NCBI GenBank assembly: GCA_001789355.1 | Contig: MFZI01000029.1 | Location: 6,657 to 31,698 of the forward strand | Length of the DNA: 25,042 nucleotides | Direction: 5' to 3' | Origin: Candidatus Roizmanbacteria bacterium RIFCSPHIGHO2_01_FULL_39_8 | Lineage (GTDB): Bacteria; Patescibacteriota; Microgenomatia; UBA1406; GWC2-37-13 | Shown here: one piece after another, positions 16,806-24,698 of the stretch | How the letters are laid out: each line of letters starts with the position of its first letter | Position numbering within the stretch: position 1 is the stretch's first letter | Program-made: the position numbers and the translations under genes | Notes under the pieces: model-generated | What the model saw: the letters and a program-made list of their open reading frames with translations, nothing else | Told to the model about the DNA's origin: nothing | Databases searched by the model: none

Positions 16806-17842
16806 AGTATTGAATCAATTCCATTTGCTTCCTCTATATAAGATTGAATATATTTTTTAATTTCTTTATCTGACATAAAATTTTTCCAGGAGTTAGAAAA
16901 AAAATTGTTTCTTTCAGTCAATGTTTTAGTCTTTTTTACGATTAGATTTTTATCAATGTCTGATGACTTATAAGGTGATACGATAAAGTATCCGTCTTTT
17001 TCTTTGGTTCTATATAGATTATCTTCAGTTATGAGATATTCATGCTTTTTTTCCCCTACTCTTATACCAATATATTTTATTGGATAGGATTTTTTTATAT
17101 TTAAAATAGCCATAAAATTTTTAATAATATTGTCCAATTTTGCCGACTTCATTTTTTTTACTACTATATCACCATCATTTCCATGTATTGTTGCCCAGAA
17201 TATGAGATCTATTGCCTCCTTTTGAGACATGAAAAATCTAGTCATTTCTGGATCCGTAATTGTGAGTGGTTTATTTCTTTTGAATTGATGATAGATCGTT
17301 GGGAAAAGGCTTCCGTGAGTGCCGATGACGTTACCAAATCGTACGTTTACAAATTTTAAACCAGGTGTTTTTTCCTTTAAAAGATGCGAAGAAAATATTT
17401 TTTCTTGAACCGCTTTTGTCAATCCCATCAGATTTGCCGGATCAACAGCTTTATCAGAACTAATTGAGATAGTTATAGGTACTTTATTTTTAATTGCACT
17501 TTTTTTGACATTCAGACTACCTAAAATATTTGTTTTGATGAATTCCTCGGGCATCTCTTCTGATGGAGGTACATGCTTTAAAGCAGCACAATGAAAAATT
17601 AAGTCACAATTGCTACTTGCTACCAGGACAGATTCGCTATCTCTAACGTCACCAAGGAAAAAATCTATATTAGAAATATCACTATATTTATAGCGAAGTT
17701 TGTACTGTTTATATTCGTCTCTACTGAATATTCTAATCATTTTTGGTTTAAAACCTATGAGCGCATTAAGAATTTGAGAACCTATGCTTCCGGTTCCTCC
17801 AGTGATAAGTATTTTTTTATTTTTAATAAAATCTTTGAACAT
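16802..17842 (-). CDS. CapE/FnlA-like UDP-N-acetylhexosamine 4,6-dehydratase
   Basis: A 346-residue extended SDR protein. ILITGGTGSIGS (about residues 11-22) binds NAD(P). The active-site region has ISSDKAVDPANLMGLTK, with Met in place of Tyr and the following Lys kept; this Ser-Met-Lys arrangement is normal in UDP-GlcNAc 4,6-dehydratases of the CapE/FlaA1-like group. VRFGNVIGTHGS, TDPEMTRFFMS and VGEKKHEYLI are also family signatures. It lacks membrane spans, unlike WbpM/PglF. Expected reaction: UDP-GlcNAc to a UDP-4-keto-6-deoxy-HexNAc, the first step of UDP-L-FucNAc-type or amino-sugar synthesis. First gene of the minus-strand block; its stop overlaps the cupin start as ATGA. A -10-like TAATAT ends 7 bases before its ATG. 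The gene looks more AT-rich than its neighbours (not measured). Confidence 0.9.
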   Translation of the reverse strand: MFKDFIKNKKILITGGTGSIGSQILNALIGFKPKMIRIFSRDEYKQYKLRYKYSDISNIDFFLGDVRDSESVLVASSNCDLIFHCAALKHVPPSEEMPEEFIKTNILGSLNVKKSAIKNKVPITISISSDKAVDPANLMGLTKAVQEKIFSSHLLKEKTPGLKFVNVRFGNVIGTHGSLFPTIYHQFKRNKPLTITDPEMTRFFMSQKEAIDLIFWATIHGNDGDIVVKKMKSAKLDNIIKNFMAILNIKKSYPIKYIGIRVGEKKHEYLITEDNLYRTKEKDGYFIVSPYKSSDIDKNLIVKKTKTLTERNNFFSNSWKNFMSDKEIKKYIQSYIEEANGIDSIL

Positions 17843-18042
17843 ACAAATAATATTAACAAACTAATCTTTCTTTAATCCAGTCTTCTCTCAAAAACGATAT
17901 AAAAACCAGGGAGAAGAAATTGATATATATACGCAATTAAAATAGCAAGGTTTCCATTCATACAATAAATTGTTCTAGTAGTTTAATCTAATAACGTTTT
18001 AAATACAAGTTTTTCTCTATTACTATACCCAAGTCATTATTT

Positions 18043-18074
18043 TCATTCTTTCCTTAGAAAAAAACAAAGAATGA
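18043..18074. promoter_or_regulatory. Perfect 9-bp inverted repeat overlapping the plus-strand promoter
   Basis: TCATTCTTT at 18043-18051 and AAAGAATGA at 18066-18074 are exact reverse complements separated by 14 bases. The half-site centres are 23 bases apart, about two helical turns. The right arm covers the TG of the extended -10 and ends next to TATACT; the left arm lies around the -35 position. This is the geometry of an operator that would block RNA polymerase, but the repeat could arise by chance. Confidence 0.4.
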
Positions 18075-18080
18075 TATACT
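18072..18080 (+). promoter_or_regulatory. Candidate extended -10 promoter (TGATATACT)
   Basis: TG, one base, then TATACT at 18075-18080 is a good extended -10 element, which explains why no clear -35 is present. Transcription would begin near 18086-18088, leaving a leader of roughly 38 bases before the methyltransferase start at 18125. A weak AAGG sits 10 bases before that start. Confidence 0.55.
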
Positions 18081-18124
18081 ATGTTTTGATTCAGAGAGAA
18101 TCTTCTAAATAAGGTATTTAATCT

Positions 18125-18814
18125 ATGTACAAAACGGGGGTACCAAATGATGTAGGTTTTCACCAACAGACAAAGATAGAACCTGCAAAATGGCCTTTTC
18201 TGGAACGCGTACTGAAACAGTACAATAAAAAAATATCGGTCCTTGATATAGGTTGTAGCGCAGGCAATAAGCTGCTTTACCTTTATAAAAAGGGGTATAG
18301 AAAAATTTATGGCATCGACTATGCCGCTCGCGTATTTCAACACATTTGGAAACAGCTACCCTATCTCCATATCAATCAAGGTAATGCCGAAAATCTTCGG
18401 AGGTTTCGTAATCAGCAATTCGAGATCGTTTATGCGTGCCATCTTTTAGAACATTTACCCCATCCGGAAAAATGCGTAAAAGAAGTAGCGAGAATTCTAA
18501 AAAAAAATGGTACATTTGTCCTCGGGATTCCCAATGGCTATCATTTGAGTGACATTATCATGAGAATTGTGCAAAAAATAGTCTATGGAAGGACAGACCA
18601 CCTACAAACATTTGATTTAAAAAAAATTACAGAACTACTCAGATCATATAGTCTTAGGGTTACAAAAGCGGACATAGATAAGGGATCGCTAGAGTTTTTG
18701 CATGACGTAAGACTTAATAGAAAAACAATGAAAATTCCTGAACAATTTTTATATCCTTTGGTTAAAAAAATCTATTGGAAGGATCTTTATTTTAACATTG
18801 TAGCAAAAAAGTAG
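18125..18814 (+). CDS. Class I SAM-dependent methyltransferase
   Basis: A 229-residue Methyltransf_11-type protein. Motif I is VLDIGCSAG (residues 39-47), with an acidic residue at the end of strand 2 (GIDY, D65). YACHLLEHLPHPE (about 104-116) and ILKKNGTFVLGIPN complete the Rossmann core. No membrane span is visible. It is the first gene of the plus-strand operon, 33 bases before the CotH-domain gene, preceded by an extended -10 promoter and a weak AAGG ribosome site. Its substrate cannot be read from sequence; a glycan or lipid is plausible from context. Confidence 0.87.
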   Translation: MYKTGVPNDVGFHQQTKIEPAKWPFLERVLKQYNKKISVLDIGCSAGNKLLYLYKKGYRKIYGIDYAARVFQHIWKQLPYLHINQGNAENLRRFRNQQFEIVYACHLLEHLPHPEKCVKEVARILKKNGTFVLGIPNGYHLSDIIMRIVQKIVYGRTDHLQTFDLKKITELLRSYSLRVTKADIDKGSLEFLHDVRLNRKTMKIPEQFLYPLVKKIYWKDLYFNIVAKK

Positions 18815-18832
18815 TGCTTTCCACCTATTCTG

Positions 18833-18838
18833 TATAAT
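18833..18838 (+). promoter_or_regulatory. Candidate -10 (TATAAT) 9 bases before the CotH-domain gene
   Basis: A perfect TATAAT lies in the 33-bp gap, with only 9 bases between it and the ATG at 18848. Initiation at the usual distance would fall within a few bases of the start codon, giving a leaderless or nearly leaderless mRNA. No -35 is recognised, and no Shine-Dalgarno is present before this start. Confidence 0.45.
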
Positions 18839-18847
18839 GTTTCTATT

Positions 18848-21800
18848 ATGGCACAAAGAACGAGATTTCTGATTTTTATAGCTTTTATTAGTCTCGTCGT
18901 TTTGAGTCTGCTTTTTTCCAAAAAAGAAATTAAAGAAATTAAGGACATTCCTGAAAAGAATGATGGGACAATTCGAGCATTTGCGGTGACAGGTCAGGTA
19001 TTTGCTAACCCAGATGAATTTGAATATATTTTGAGCGATGTGCAAGCAAAAGATACCCCAGTTCTTCTTGTGGCCGGAGATATTGGAAATAAACTCTTGG
19101 ATACGTTTCAATCATATGAAAACAGCTATGATCTTAAACTGATTGCATCTCCCGGCGACACTGACATACGTGATTCCGCAGGAGCAGCCCGCTTTTATAC
19201 GAGAATTGGAAATTACAGAAAGGAAGTAATAGGCGGTCTCAACATCATCGTCTTGAACACGATGCTCAAAGATATAGCCGATCAACAACTTACATTCCTT
19301 AAAACCCAATTGAAAGAACTTACCGGTAAACCAGTAATCATTCTGTTACATCATGCATTGTGGTCTCCGTCTCTAAGCAATAACTGGATGAAAAACATTC
19401 ACCCGCTTTTAGTCAAACACGGTCAGGCGTATGTATTTGCCGGAGATTCATCCTCCACTTTGAGTCTTATCAAAGACGGTGTCCAGTATTTTACAACAGG
19501 GTTAAGACCACACGATCAGGAGGTTTTGACGGAAACCGACGAGCAAAGCTATCTCTACTGTAACATAGAAAAAAAGATTGACTGCGAGAAAGTCAACTTT
19601 GACAACTATAGTAACAAATATACAAAAAAGGCTTCCTTTACGGCATTTATGTCGACATTGAAATCTCTCACTGATAAACAGTCAACGCAAATTTCCCTAC
19701 CCCTCAATGGTAGAGAGCTTGACCAAGACATTCCGAATGTTACCTATTTGACCATAGAAAGACCCTCTCTCGCGTGTGAAATGCCTGCATACCAGTTCAG
19801 CGTCACGGGAAAAGGATTGTACAAAGAGGTCAAATGGTATAGAGGATTAGAAATTTCGCCTGCGAAAAAATTTTTCTTCATACATAGAGCACCTAAGAAA
19901 GAAGATCTCATACGCAACCTCTCATTTTACATTCCTCCCGATAACAAAACATACTGTGAAAATTTTATTGTCAATCTCTATACTGAAGACTATGTTGATG
20001 AATTTGAAAGTCTGAAAGGAGGGCTTAAGGAATATTCTATTTTAGTAGACGATGCTAACTGGAAGAAGCTCTTGGCAGGAATCCCGAAAACATTTGGGGA
20101 CCGTATTAAAAGCGACTTCACGTTTCCCCAAGTTAAGGCAGAATTTTTCTTCAGAGATAAAAAATACGACATCACATTAAAAAATCGCGGAAATGTACAC
20201 TTACATTGGCTCTATGATAAAAAATCATATACCGTCACGTTTAAAGACTACCTCAAAAAAAACAAAAAACTCCTTCTCTACATCCCTGATAAAAGAGCCT
20301 ACGCAGGTGAGCATTTGGTAAATCTACTTGCTAAAACGCTCGGCTTGCCTTCACTGGAATCCGATTTCGCAAACGTGACCATCAACGGCAACGATTACGG
20401 CGTCTATTATATTTCGGAAGATTTTGACAAAGATTTTCTTGCCAAAAGAAATATGGAGGAAGCAAATATTTATAGCAGCGACCCATATAAAGCTCCGGCG
20501 ACTCATGAAAGACAAGACGTCCCCAACGAAATGATTATATCGACATTAAAAAATTATGATGGCAATAGAGATAGAGACGTTGAATATTTTCTTTCTGTGT
20601 ATAAAGAGGATATCGAAGTTTTAAAAAATACGTGGCAGAATCATTTTGGACCGGATGATCTCGCTAAAATGCTGACACTCTTCACCATATCGGGTTCGGC
20701 TCATTATGACCTGGAAAACACGTTTTTTTATATTAATCCAAGCTCGGGGAGAATAACTTTTTTCCCGTGGGATTTCATGAACTATATGAACACAGGTAAT
20801 CTACAAAGAGAGGATTTGGTAGTGATCCCCAATGACTATCTAAACATCAACAAACTTTTCTCCGCTCTTTTGCTTATCCCCGAAATAAGAGACATGCGCA
20901 ATCGAACCATTTATAACAATGCGGAGAAATTGCGCGAACGACTGGTTGAATTTCAGGAACATGAGCATGCTGAGCTCATTGCGAATTTTCTCACCGATCC
21001 CTATACGAGGCTTTATATGGGAGAAGCCAATAGCGATAGCTTCATATCGCATGTCATCTTTCCAGATACTGTCATAAAAAATATTATGTATCTTAAAGAA
21101 AAAATTGAAACACTAAGGGTTACCGCAAGCAGAATTCCAACAAATACGCTAGCGATTCTTTCCGACTCATTTTCCAGTATACAACTGAAGCAAATCACGC
21201 TCAACAACTTTTTTCCTGGTGATGAAATTCAAATTTTTATCGATGAAATCAAGCTGAACCATTCGAACTATATAACTCATTCAGCAAACGACAATACGTT
21301 CGTAATCACTTTTAAAAAAGATCTATTCCTTCATCCAACTGTAGAATACGAAAAAAAATATGCAGCTCTAATTCATGTAAAAAGTGTCCAAAAAAAAGTC
21401 CGGATCGTTTCACGGGATGCAAGCATTGGTGACGGTACAATCGAAGTCGCAAATACTTCCACGTCAAAAAGCGAAATTATTCCCATCACAGAAGGACAAA
21501 TAAATACCAATTACACTTTACTGCCGGCAGTCAGTAAAGATCTAGGAACACAAACTTTTAAGCATCCGCTACTCAATAATATCGAGGGAAGCGCATATAC
21601 CTTCAAGGATGCGAACGTCGTCATAGAAAAAGATCTTTTTATACCCCACAATACGACTCTCATCATCAAGCCCGGGACCAAAGTACTTTTTGCCGAAAAC
21701 GTTTCCCTTATTACCCGCGGTAAAATCATAGCTAAAGGAACAAAAGATAAACCAATAGTATTCACCTCACTAAAAAAGAATAAACCGTGGGGAGTGGTCG

Positions 21801-22702
21801 GCTTACTCCTCAATGAAGCTTCGGGAGAATTTTCCAACTGTTTTTTTGAAAACGGCAACGACGCATACCATAAAGGAGTCTATTTTTCGGGCATGCTCTC
21901 AAGCTACTACAGTGATATTTCGATTCAAAACTGTACATTCCAAAAAGCTAACAAAAAGTCTGGCGACGACGCCGTCAATATTAAAAATGCAAAAGCACTC
22001 ATCGGCAATAGCATTTTCAAGAATAACAAATTCGATGGGCTGGATCTAGACTTTGCTAAAAACGGAACGCTCGTAGAAAATAACCTCTTCGAAGATAACG
22101 GCAACGACGGAGCGGACATTTCTCAAAGTAAAAATACTATTATCCGCAACAATCGGTTCAGAAAGTCAGGCGACAAAGGCATAAGCATCGGTGAACAATC
22201 GGAAATCTTGCTGCTGAACAACTATATCGAGCAGACAAATATGGGAATAGCGGTAAAAGACTCTTCGATTGCGAGAGTGGTAAATAACACCATTGTTAGG
22301 AACAAAGTTGGAGTTGCGGGATACAACAAAAAGGATATTTTCGGCGGCGGACAGATATTGATTTACAATAGCTTATTTCAAAATAACGGACAGGATTTCG
22401 GATTAGAAGATATTAGTGCTGATGACTCACGATCCGGGAAAAGCGAATTTTTGTCTTCAATACAAGCTACAAACTCTCTATACAAGCAATCAAATACTAA
22501 AACACAGGAACTGATTCGTCAGGCTACAGAAAAAGTGAAAAGCAAAAAGAAATTGGTGAAAGCAATACTCGATGATCAATTGGATATATATAGTAATAAA
22601 TACGCCATTCTTGTCAACTCTGCTACTCAAATGGAATGGGTAGACGAACGCTTTAAAAATAAGGACGTTGGTTTCAACAGTTCATATCCCTATGAAAACT
22701 GA
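18848..22702 (+). CDS. Anchored metallophosphoesterase-like / CotH kinase / beta-helix protein
   Basis: 1284 residues. Residues about 7-24 form an N-terminal signal anchor, so the rest is probably outside the membrane. Residues about 42-225 resemble a calcineurin-like phosphoesterase (VAGDIGN, D78; ASPGDTD; LLHHALW, H168-H169; VFAGDSSS) with several metal ligands altered. A beta-rich linker (about 300-390) leads to a CotH kinase-like domain (about 395-770). It has KNRGN (446-449), the Lys pair before SYTVTF (K458/K459), GNDYGVYYISEDFD, SAHYDLEN (D621, N624) and FFPWDFMN (D642), matching the nucleotide- and metal-binding residues of CotH atypical kinases. After another beta domain, about 915-1200 is a right-handed parallel beta-helix with repeated N-x-F/I-x-x-N turns. 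The downstream VTC and DUF4956 genes support a CotH assignment. Substrate unknown. Confidence 0.85.
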   Translation: MAQRTRFLIFIAFISLVVLSLLFSKKEIKEIKDIPEKNDGTIRAFAVTGQVFANPDEFEYILSDVQAKDTPVLLVAGDIGNKLLDTFQSYENSYDLKLIASPGDTDIRDSAGAARFYTRIGNYRKEVIGGLNIIVLNTMLKDIADQQLTFLKTQLKELTGKPVIILLHHALWSPSLSNNWMKNIHPLLVKHGQAYVFAGDSSSTLSLIKDGVQYFTTGLRPHDQEVLTETDEQSYLYCNIEKKIDCEKVNFDNYSNKYTKKASFTAFMSTLKSLTDKQSTQISLPLNGRELDQDIPNVTYLTIERPSLACEMPAYQFSVTGKGLYKEVKWYRGLEISPAKKFFFIHRAPKKEDLIRNLSFYIPPDNKTYCENFIVNLYTEDYVDEFESLKGGLKEYSILVDDANWKKLLAGIPKTFGDRIKSDFTFPQVKAEFFFRDKKYDITLKNRGNVHLHWLYDKKSYTVTFKDYLKKNKKLLLYIPDKRAYAGEHLVNLLAKTLGLPSLESDFANVTINGNDYGVYYISEDFDKDFLAKRNMEEANIYSSDPYKAPATHERQDVPNEMIISTLKNYDGNRDRDVEYFLSVYKEDIEVLKNTWQNHFGPDDLAKMLTLFTISGSAHYDLENTFFYINPSSGRITFFPWDFMNYMNTGNLQREDLVVIPNDYLNINKLFSALLLIPEIRDMRNRTIYNNAEKLRERLVEFQEHEHAELIANFLTDPYTRLYMGEANSDSFISHVIFPDTVIKNIMYLKEKIETLRVTASRIPTNTLAILSDSFSSIQLKQITLNNFFPGDEIQIFIDEIKLNHSNYITHSANDNTFVITFKKDLFLHPTVEYEKKYAALIHVKSVQKKVRIVSRDASIGDGTIEVANTSTSKSEIIPITEGQINTNYTLLPAVSKDLGTQTFKHPLLNNIEGSAYTFKDANVVIEKDLFIPHNTTLIIKPGTKVLFAENVSLITRGKIIAKGTKDKPIVFTSLKKNKPWGVVGLLLNEASGEFSNCFFENGNDAYHKGVYFSGMLSSYYSDISIQNCTFQKANKKSGDDAVNIKNAKALIGNSIFKNNKFDGLDLDFAKNGTLVENNLFEDNGNDGADISQSKNTIIRNNRFRKSGDKGISIGEQSEILLLNNYIEQTNMGIAVKDSSIARVVNNTIVRNKVGVAGYNKKDIFGGGQILIYNSLFQNNGQDFGLEDISADDSRSGKSEFLSSIQATNSLYKQSNTKTQELIRQATEKVKSKKKLVKAILDDQLDIYSNKYAILVNSATQMEWVDERFKNKDVGFNSSYPYEN

Positions 22703-23387
22703 ATATAAATATTTTATCCCCCGCGCGATAAGTTCGTTCATTTTAGCGAACCTCAAGAATTTTATCATCAGCGATCCCTATAGCGGCGAAGGAGGTAGTT
22801 ACAGAGTCTCATCGGTTTATTTAGAAACGCTCAATATGACTTCCTACCTGGATAAATTAAATGGTTTAAGTAAGCGTTTAAAATTGCGTGTCCGCTGGTA
22901 TCCTTCGGGAACGCACCTTTTCAATACGCTTGAGCTTAAATATAAAATATACGACAAGCTGGTTAAGAAACGATTTCCGGTCGATACAAATACGCTTAAA
23001 AAAATACTACTTAACGATCATGAGCAAATAGGAAAAGATTGTTCTGATGGCATTCAAAAGTTTATCTTATTGAAAAAGGCAAATGCAATGTATCCGTTTA
23101 TCAGAATCGATTACATAAGAAGAGCATACGTAGGAAAAGTCGATAAAAATGTAAGAATCACTTTCGATCAGGATATTCGCTGTTGCAGATACGTCGACTT
23201 TCAATCGTTGCCAACGATTCCCTCACTCCCCAGCAGATCTGTCATTATGGAAATCAAATCTCACGGATACTTTCCTACCTGGCTTACGTATATCATCAAG
23301 AAATACGGCTTGCAAAGAGCCGCCATCAGTAAATATGTCTCTAGTGTTCAACGCTTGGCTTATAACAGTTCTTTACTTATTAAATAA
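22692..23387 (+). CDS. VTC-domain protein (polyphosphate polymerase-like)
   Basis: 231 residues from the Met at 22692. An upstream in-frame start at 22668 exists, but the later Met fits the family start (E4, K6 in TEYKYF). The protein has the basic/acidic tunnel pattern of VTC domains: YRVSSVYLET, then K-x-NGLSKRLKLRVRWY with alternating Lys/Arg, ELKYK, RRAYVG, RITFDQDI, VIMEIKSH and AISKY. In yeast, VTC4 polymerises phosphate from ATP into polyphosphate through this tunnel; bacterial members next to CotH genes are less well understood. There is no membrane span, so action on the cytoplasmic side with the DUF4956 membrane partner is plausible. The gene overlaps the CotH gene by 11 bases and has no Shine-Dalgarno. 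Confidence 0.88.
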   Translation: MKTEYKYFIPRAISSFILANLKNFIISDPYSGEGGSYRVSSVYLETLNMTSYLDKLNGLSKRLKLRVRWYPSGTHLFNTLELKYKIYDKLVKKRFPVDTNTLKKILLNDHEQIGKDCSDGIQKFILLKKANAMYPFIRIDYIRRAYVGKVDKNVRITFDQDIRCCRYVDFQSLPTIPSLPSRSVIMEIKSHGYFPTWLTYIIKKYGLQRAAISKYVSSVQRLAYNSSLLIK

Positions 23388-23396
23388 TTTATTAGT

Positions 23397-23402
23397 TATA
23401 AT
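23397..23402 (+). promoter_or_regulatory. Candidate -10 (TATAAT) 8 bases before the DUF4956 gene
   Basis: A perfect TATAAT in the 23-bp gap after the VTC gene, with 8 bases to the ATG at 23411. As with the CotH gene, this spacing would give a leaderless transcript. The best -35-like match (TTTACT at 23372-23377) is poorly spaced at 19 bases. Confidence 0.42.
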
Positions 23403-23410
23403 ACAACAAT

Positions 23411-24091
23411 ATGGTTTTACCTGAGATTCCAACTGATTGGAACATAGCTGTCAACCTTGAACTACAAAGGCTTTTGCTTTCCCTACTCCTATCATTTCTT
23501 TTAGGGATGGTTATTTCGTTCATTTATAAAAAGACGAATAGGGGGTTTTCTTACGAATCGTCATTCGCCTATACACTGGTACTCATCACCATTATCATCT
23601 CTTCCATCATGGTCACGATAGGGTCAAATGTGGCTTTATCCCTCGGTCTGATTGGTTCTCTTTCAATCATTCGTTTCAGGACCGCCATCAAAAACTCCAT
23701 CGATATGGCTTTTTTATTCTGGACCATTGCCATAGGCCTCGCATCGGGAGCGCAAAATTATCAAGTAGCGGTAATTACTACGATAACGCTTGGAGTGATC
23801 ATACTTCTTCTCAACAAGTGGAAAATATTCTTCCGAGCCAATTCGGACTATATTGCAATCATTCAGTCGGCACCAAAACAAAATGTCGAGCAATTTACGA
23901 ATATCTTTAGAAAAAATGCAATCGATTGGAGAGTCAACTCTTCGGTAAGTAACTCTGATGGATTAGAAATCACTTATTCAATTCAACCAAGAAAAAAAAT
24001 TGAAATGACAGAGGTGATACAAGAACTCAACAAACTTCAGACGGTAAAAAATGTGTCGCTGCTCACCCCAGAGACGAACTTATTCATTTGA
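23411..24091 (+). CDS. DUF4956 family membrane protein
   Basis: A 226-residue protein with about four membrane spans in the first 135 residues and a soluble C-terminal domain of about 85 residues. The family's signature is clear: LGLIGSLSIIRFRTAIKN followed by DMAFLFWTIAIGLASGA. Its biochemical role is unknown. It is commonly encoded with VTC-domain and CotH genes, as here, which suggests a membrane complex; the RFR segment would sit near the membrane and could bind phosphate or a polyanion (inference). It converges on the methyltransferase at 24084 with an 8-base overlap of the coding ends, and no terminator hairpin is visible between them. Confidence 0.9.
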   Translation: MVLPEIPTDWNIAVNLELQRLLLSLLLSFLLGMVISFIYKKTNRGFSYESSFAYTLVLITIIISSIMVTIGSNVALSLGLIGSLSIIRFRTAIKNSIDMAFLFWTIAIGLASGAQNYQVAVITTITLGVIILLLNKWKIFFRANSDYIAIIQSAPKQNVEQFTNIFRKNAIDWRVNSSVSNSDGLEITYSIQPRKKIEMTEVIQELNKLQTVKNVSLLTPETNLFI

Positions 24092-24698
24092 GTCTGCAAA
24101 CGTAGATGAATTGAAAGGCGGTGAGCGTGTCAAATAGTTTGAGCATGTGTCCAAGACCGGTTGGAATTGTTTTCTCTACTTCAAACCCACAAGCACCAAT
24201 CATTTGAATTGCGCTTTCCCTGGTGAAGAAGCGCAAGTGGTCCTCGCTTATAATCCCCGCATCGGTATAAGCAAATTTCCCCAGCAGAAGGTTAAGGCGG
24301 ATTTCAAGCCGTGCTATATTCGGCATCGAGATGATGATGGTGCCTTTTTTTGCCAGATATTTTTTTGCGTCTTGTAAAAGCAAATCAGGGCGCGGTAGAT
24401 GTTCAAGGATGTCAATAAATAGAATGTAATCGTACGTTCTTTTAGGAATCGAGAGTTTATGCAGATAGAGGTCTCGAATGAAGGTTGATTGATAATAACG
24501 AGCGGCTATTTTTAGAGCTTTTTCATTGATGTCGATCCCGTCGGCTACCACCTTTTTTTTTCGTAATGCCTTTCCCACAAATCCAGTATTACACCCTACG
24601 TCCAAAATTTTCGTCGAAGCTCGAATAAGCGCTATGACGATCGAATGGGGGCTGTGAGGCGATGTGCTCATCGTAAGACAGGGATCTTTTTTAAACAT
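24084..24698 (-). CDS. Class I SAM-dependent methyltransferase
   Basis: About 204 residues from the Met at 24698. An in-frame Met at 24779 would overlap the aminotransferase gene by 89 bases, against 8 for the chosen start. Core motifs: ILDVGCNTG (31-39), DGIDI with D56 at the end of strand 2, FIDILEHLPRPD (about 94-105) and KKGTIIISMPN. The segment GLGHML near the C-terminus is typical of small glycan-locus methyltransferases. Substrate unknown. It follows a sugar aminotransferase gene and is likely in the same operon, continuing beyond the right edge. Convergent, overlapping end with the DUF4956 gene. Confidence 0.86.
   Translation of the reverse strand: MFKKDPCLTMSTSPHSPHSIVIALIRASTKILDVGCNTGFVGKALRKKKVVADGIDINEKALKIAARYYQSTFIRDLYLHKLSIPKRTYDYILFIDILEHLPRPDLLLQDAKKYLAKKGTIIISMPNIARLEIRLNLLLGKFAYTDAGIISEDHLRFFTRESAIQMIGACGFEVEKTIPTGLGHMLKLFDTLTAFQFIYVCRLK

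Larger units (their letters stand above)
17843..18124. promoter_or_regulatory. Divergent intergenic region
   Basis: 282 bp of AT-rich DNA between divergently transcribed operons, with no coding region I can support. On the minus strand, TAATAT at 17855-17850 or TATTAT at 17852-17847 could be the -10 of the dehydratase gene, giving little or no leader; no clear -35 is seen. On the plus strand it contains an extended -10 and a perfect inverted repeat, described separately. No hairpin followed by a T-run was found. Confidence 0.5.

Noticed and set aside
16802..17842. Met instead of Tyr in the active site of the 4,6-dehydratase as a defect
   Set aside because: A Ser-Met-Lys triad is usual for CapE/FlaA1-like UDP-GlcNAc 4,6-dehydratases, so this is the expected state.
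18023..18343. 106-codon minus-strand open frame across the divergent region and the methyltransferase gene
   Set aside because: It overlaps the well-supported methyltransferase and its promoter, has a low-complexity hydrophobic translation, and no recognisable domain.
21511..21858. 115-codon minus-strand open frame inside the CotH/beta-helix gene
   Set aside because: Opposite-strand shadow of a protein with clear domain structure across this region; no family signature of its own.
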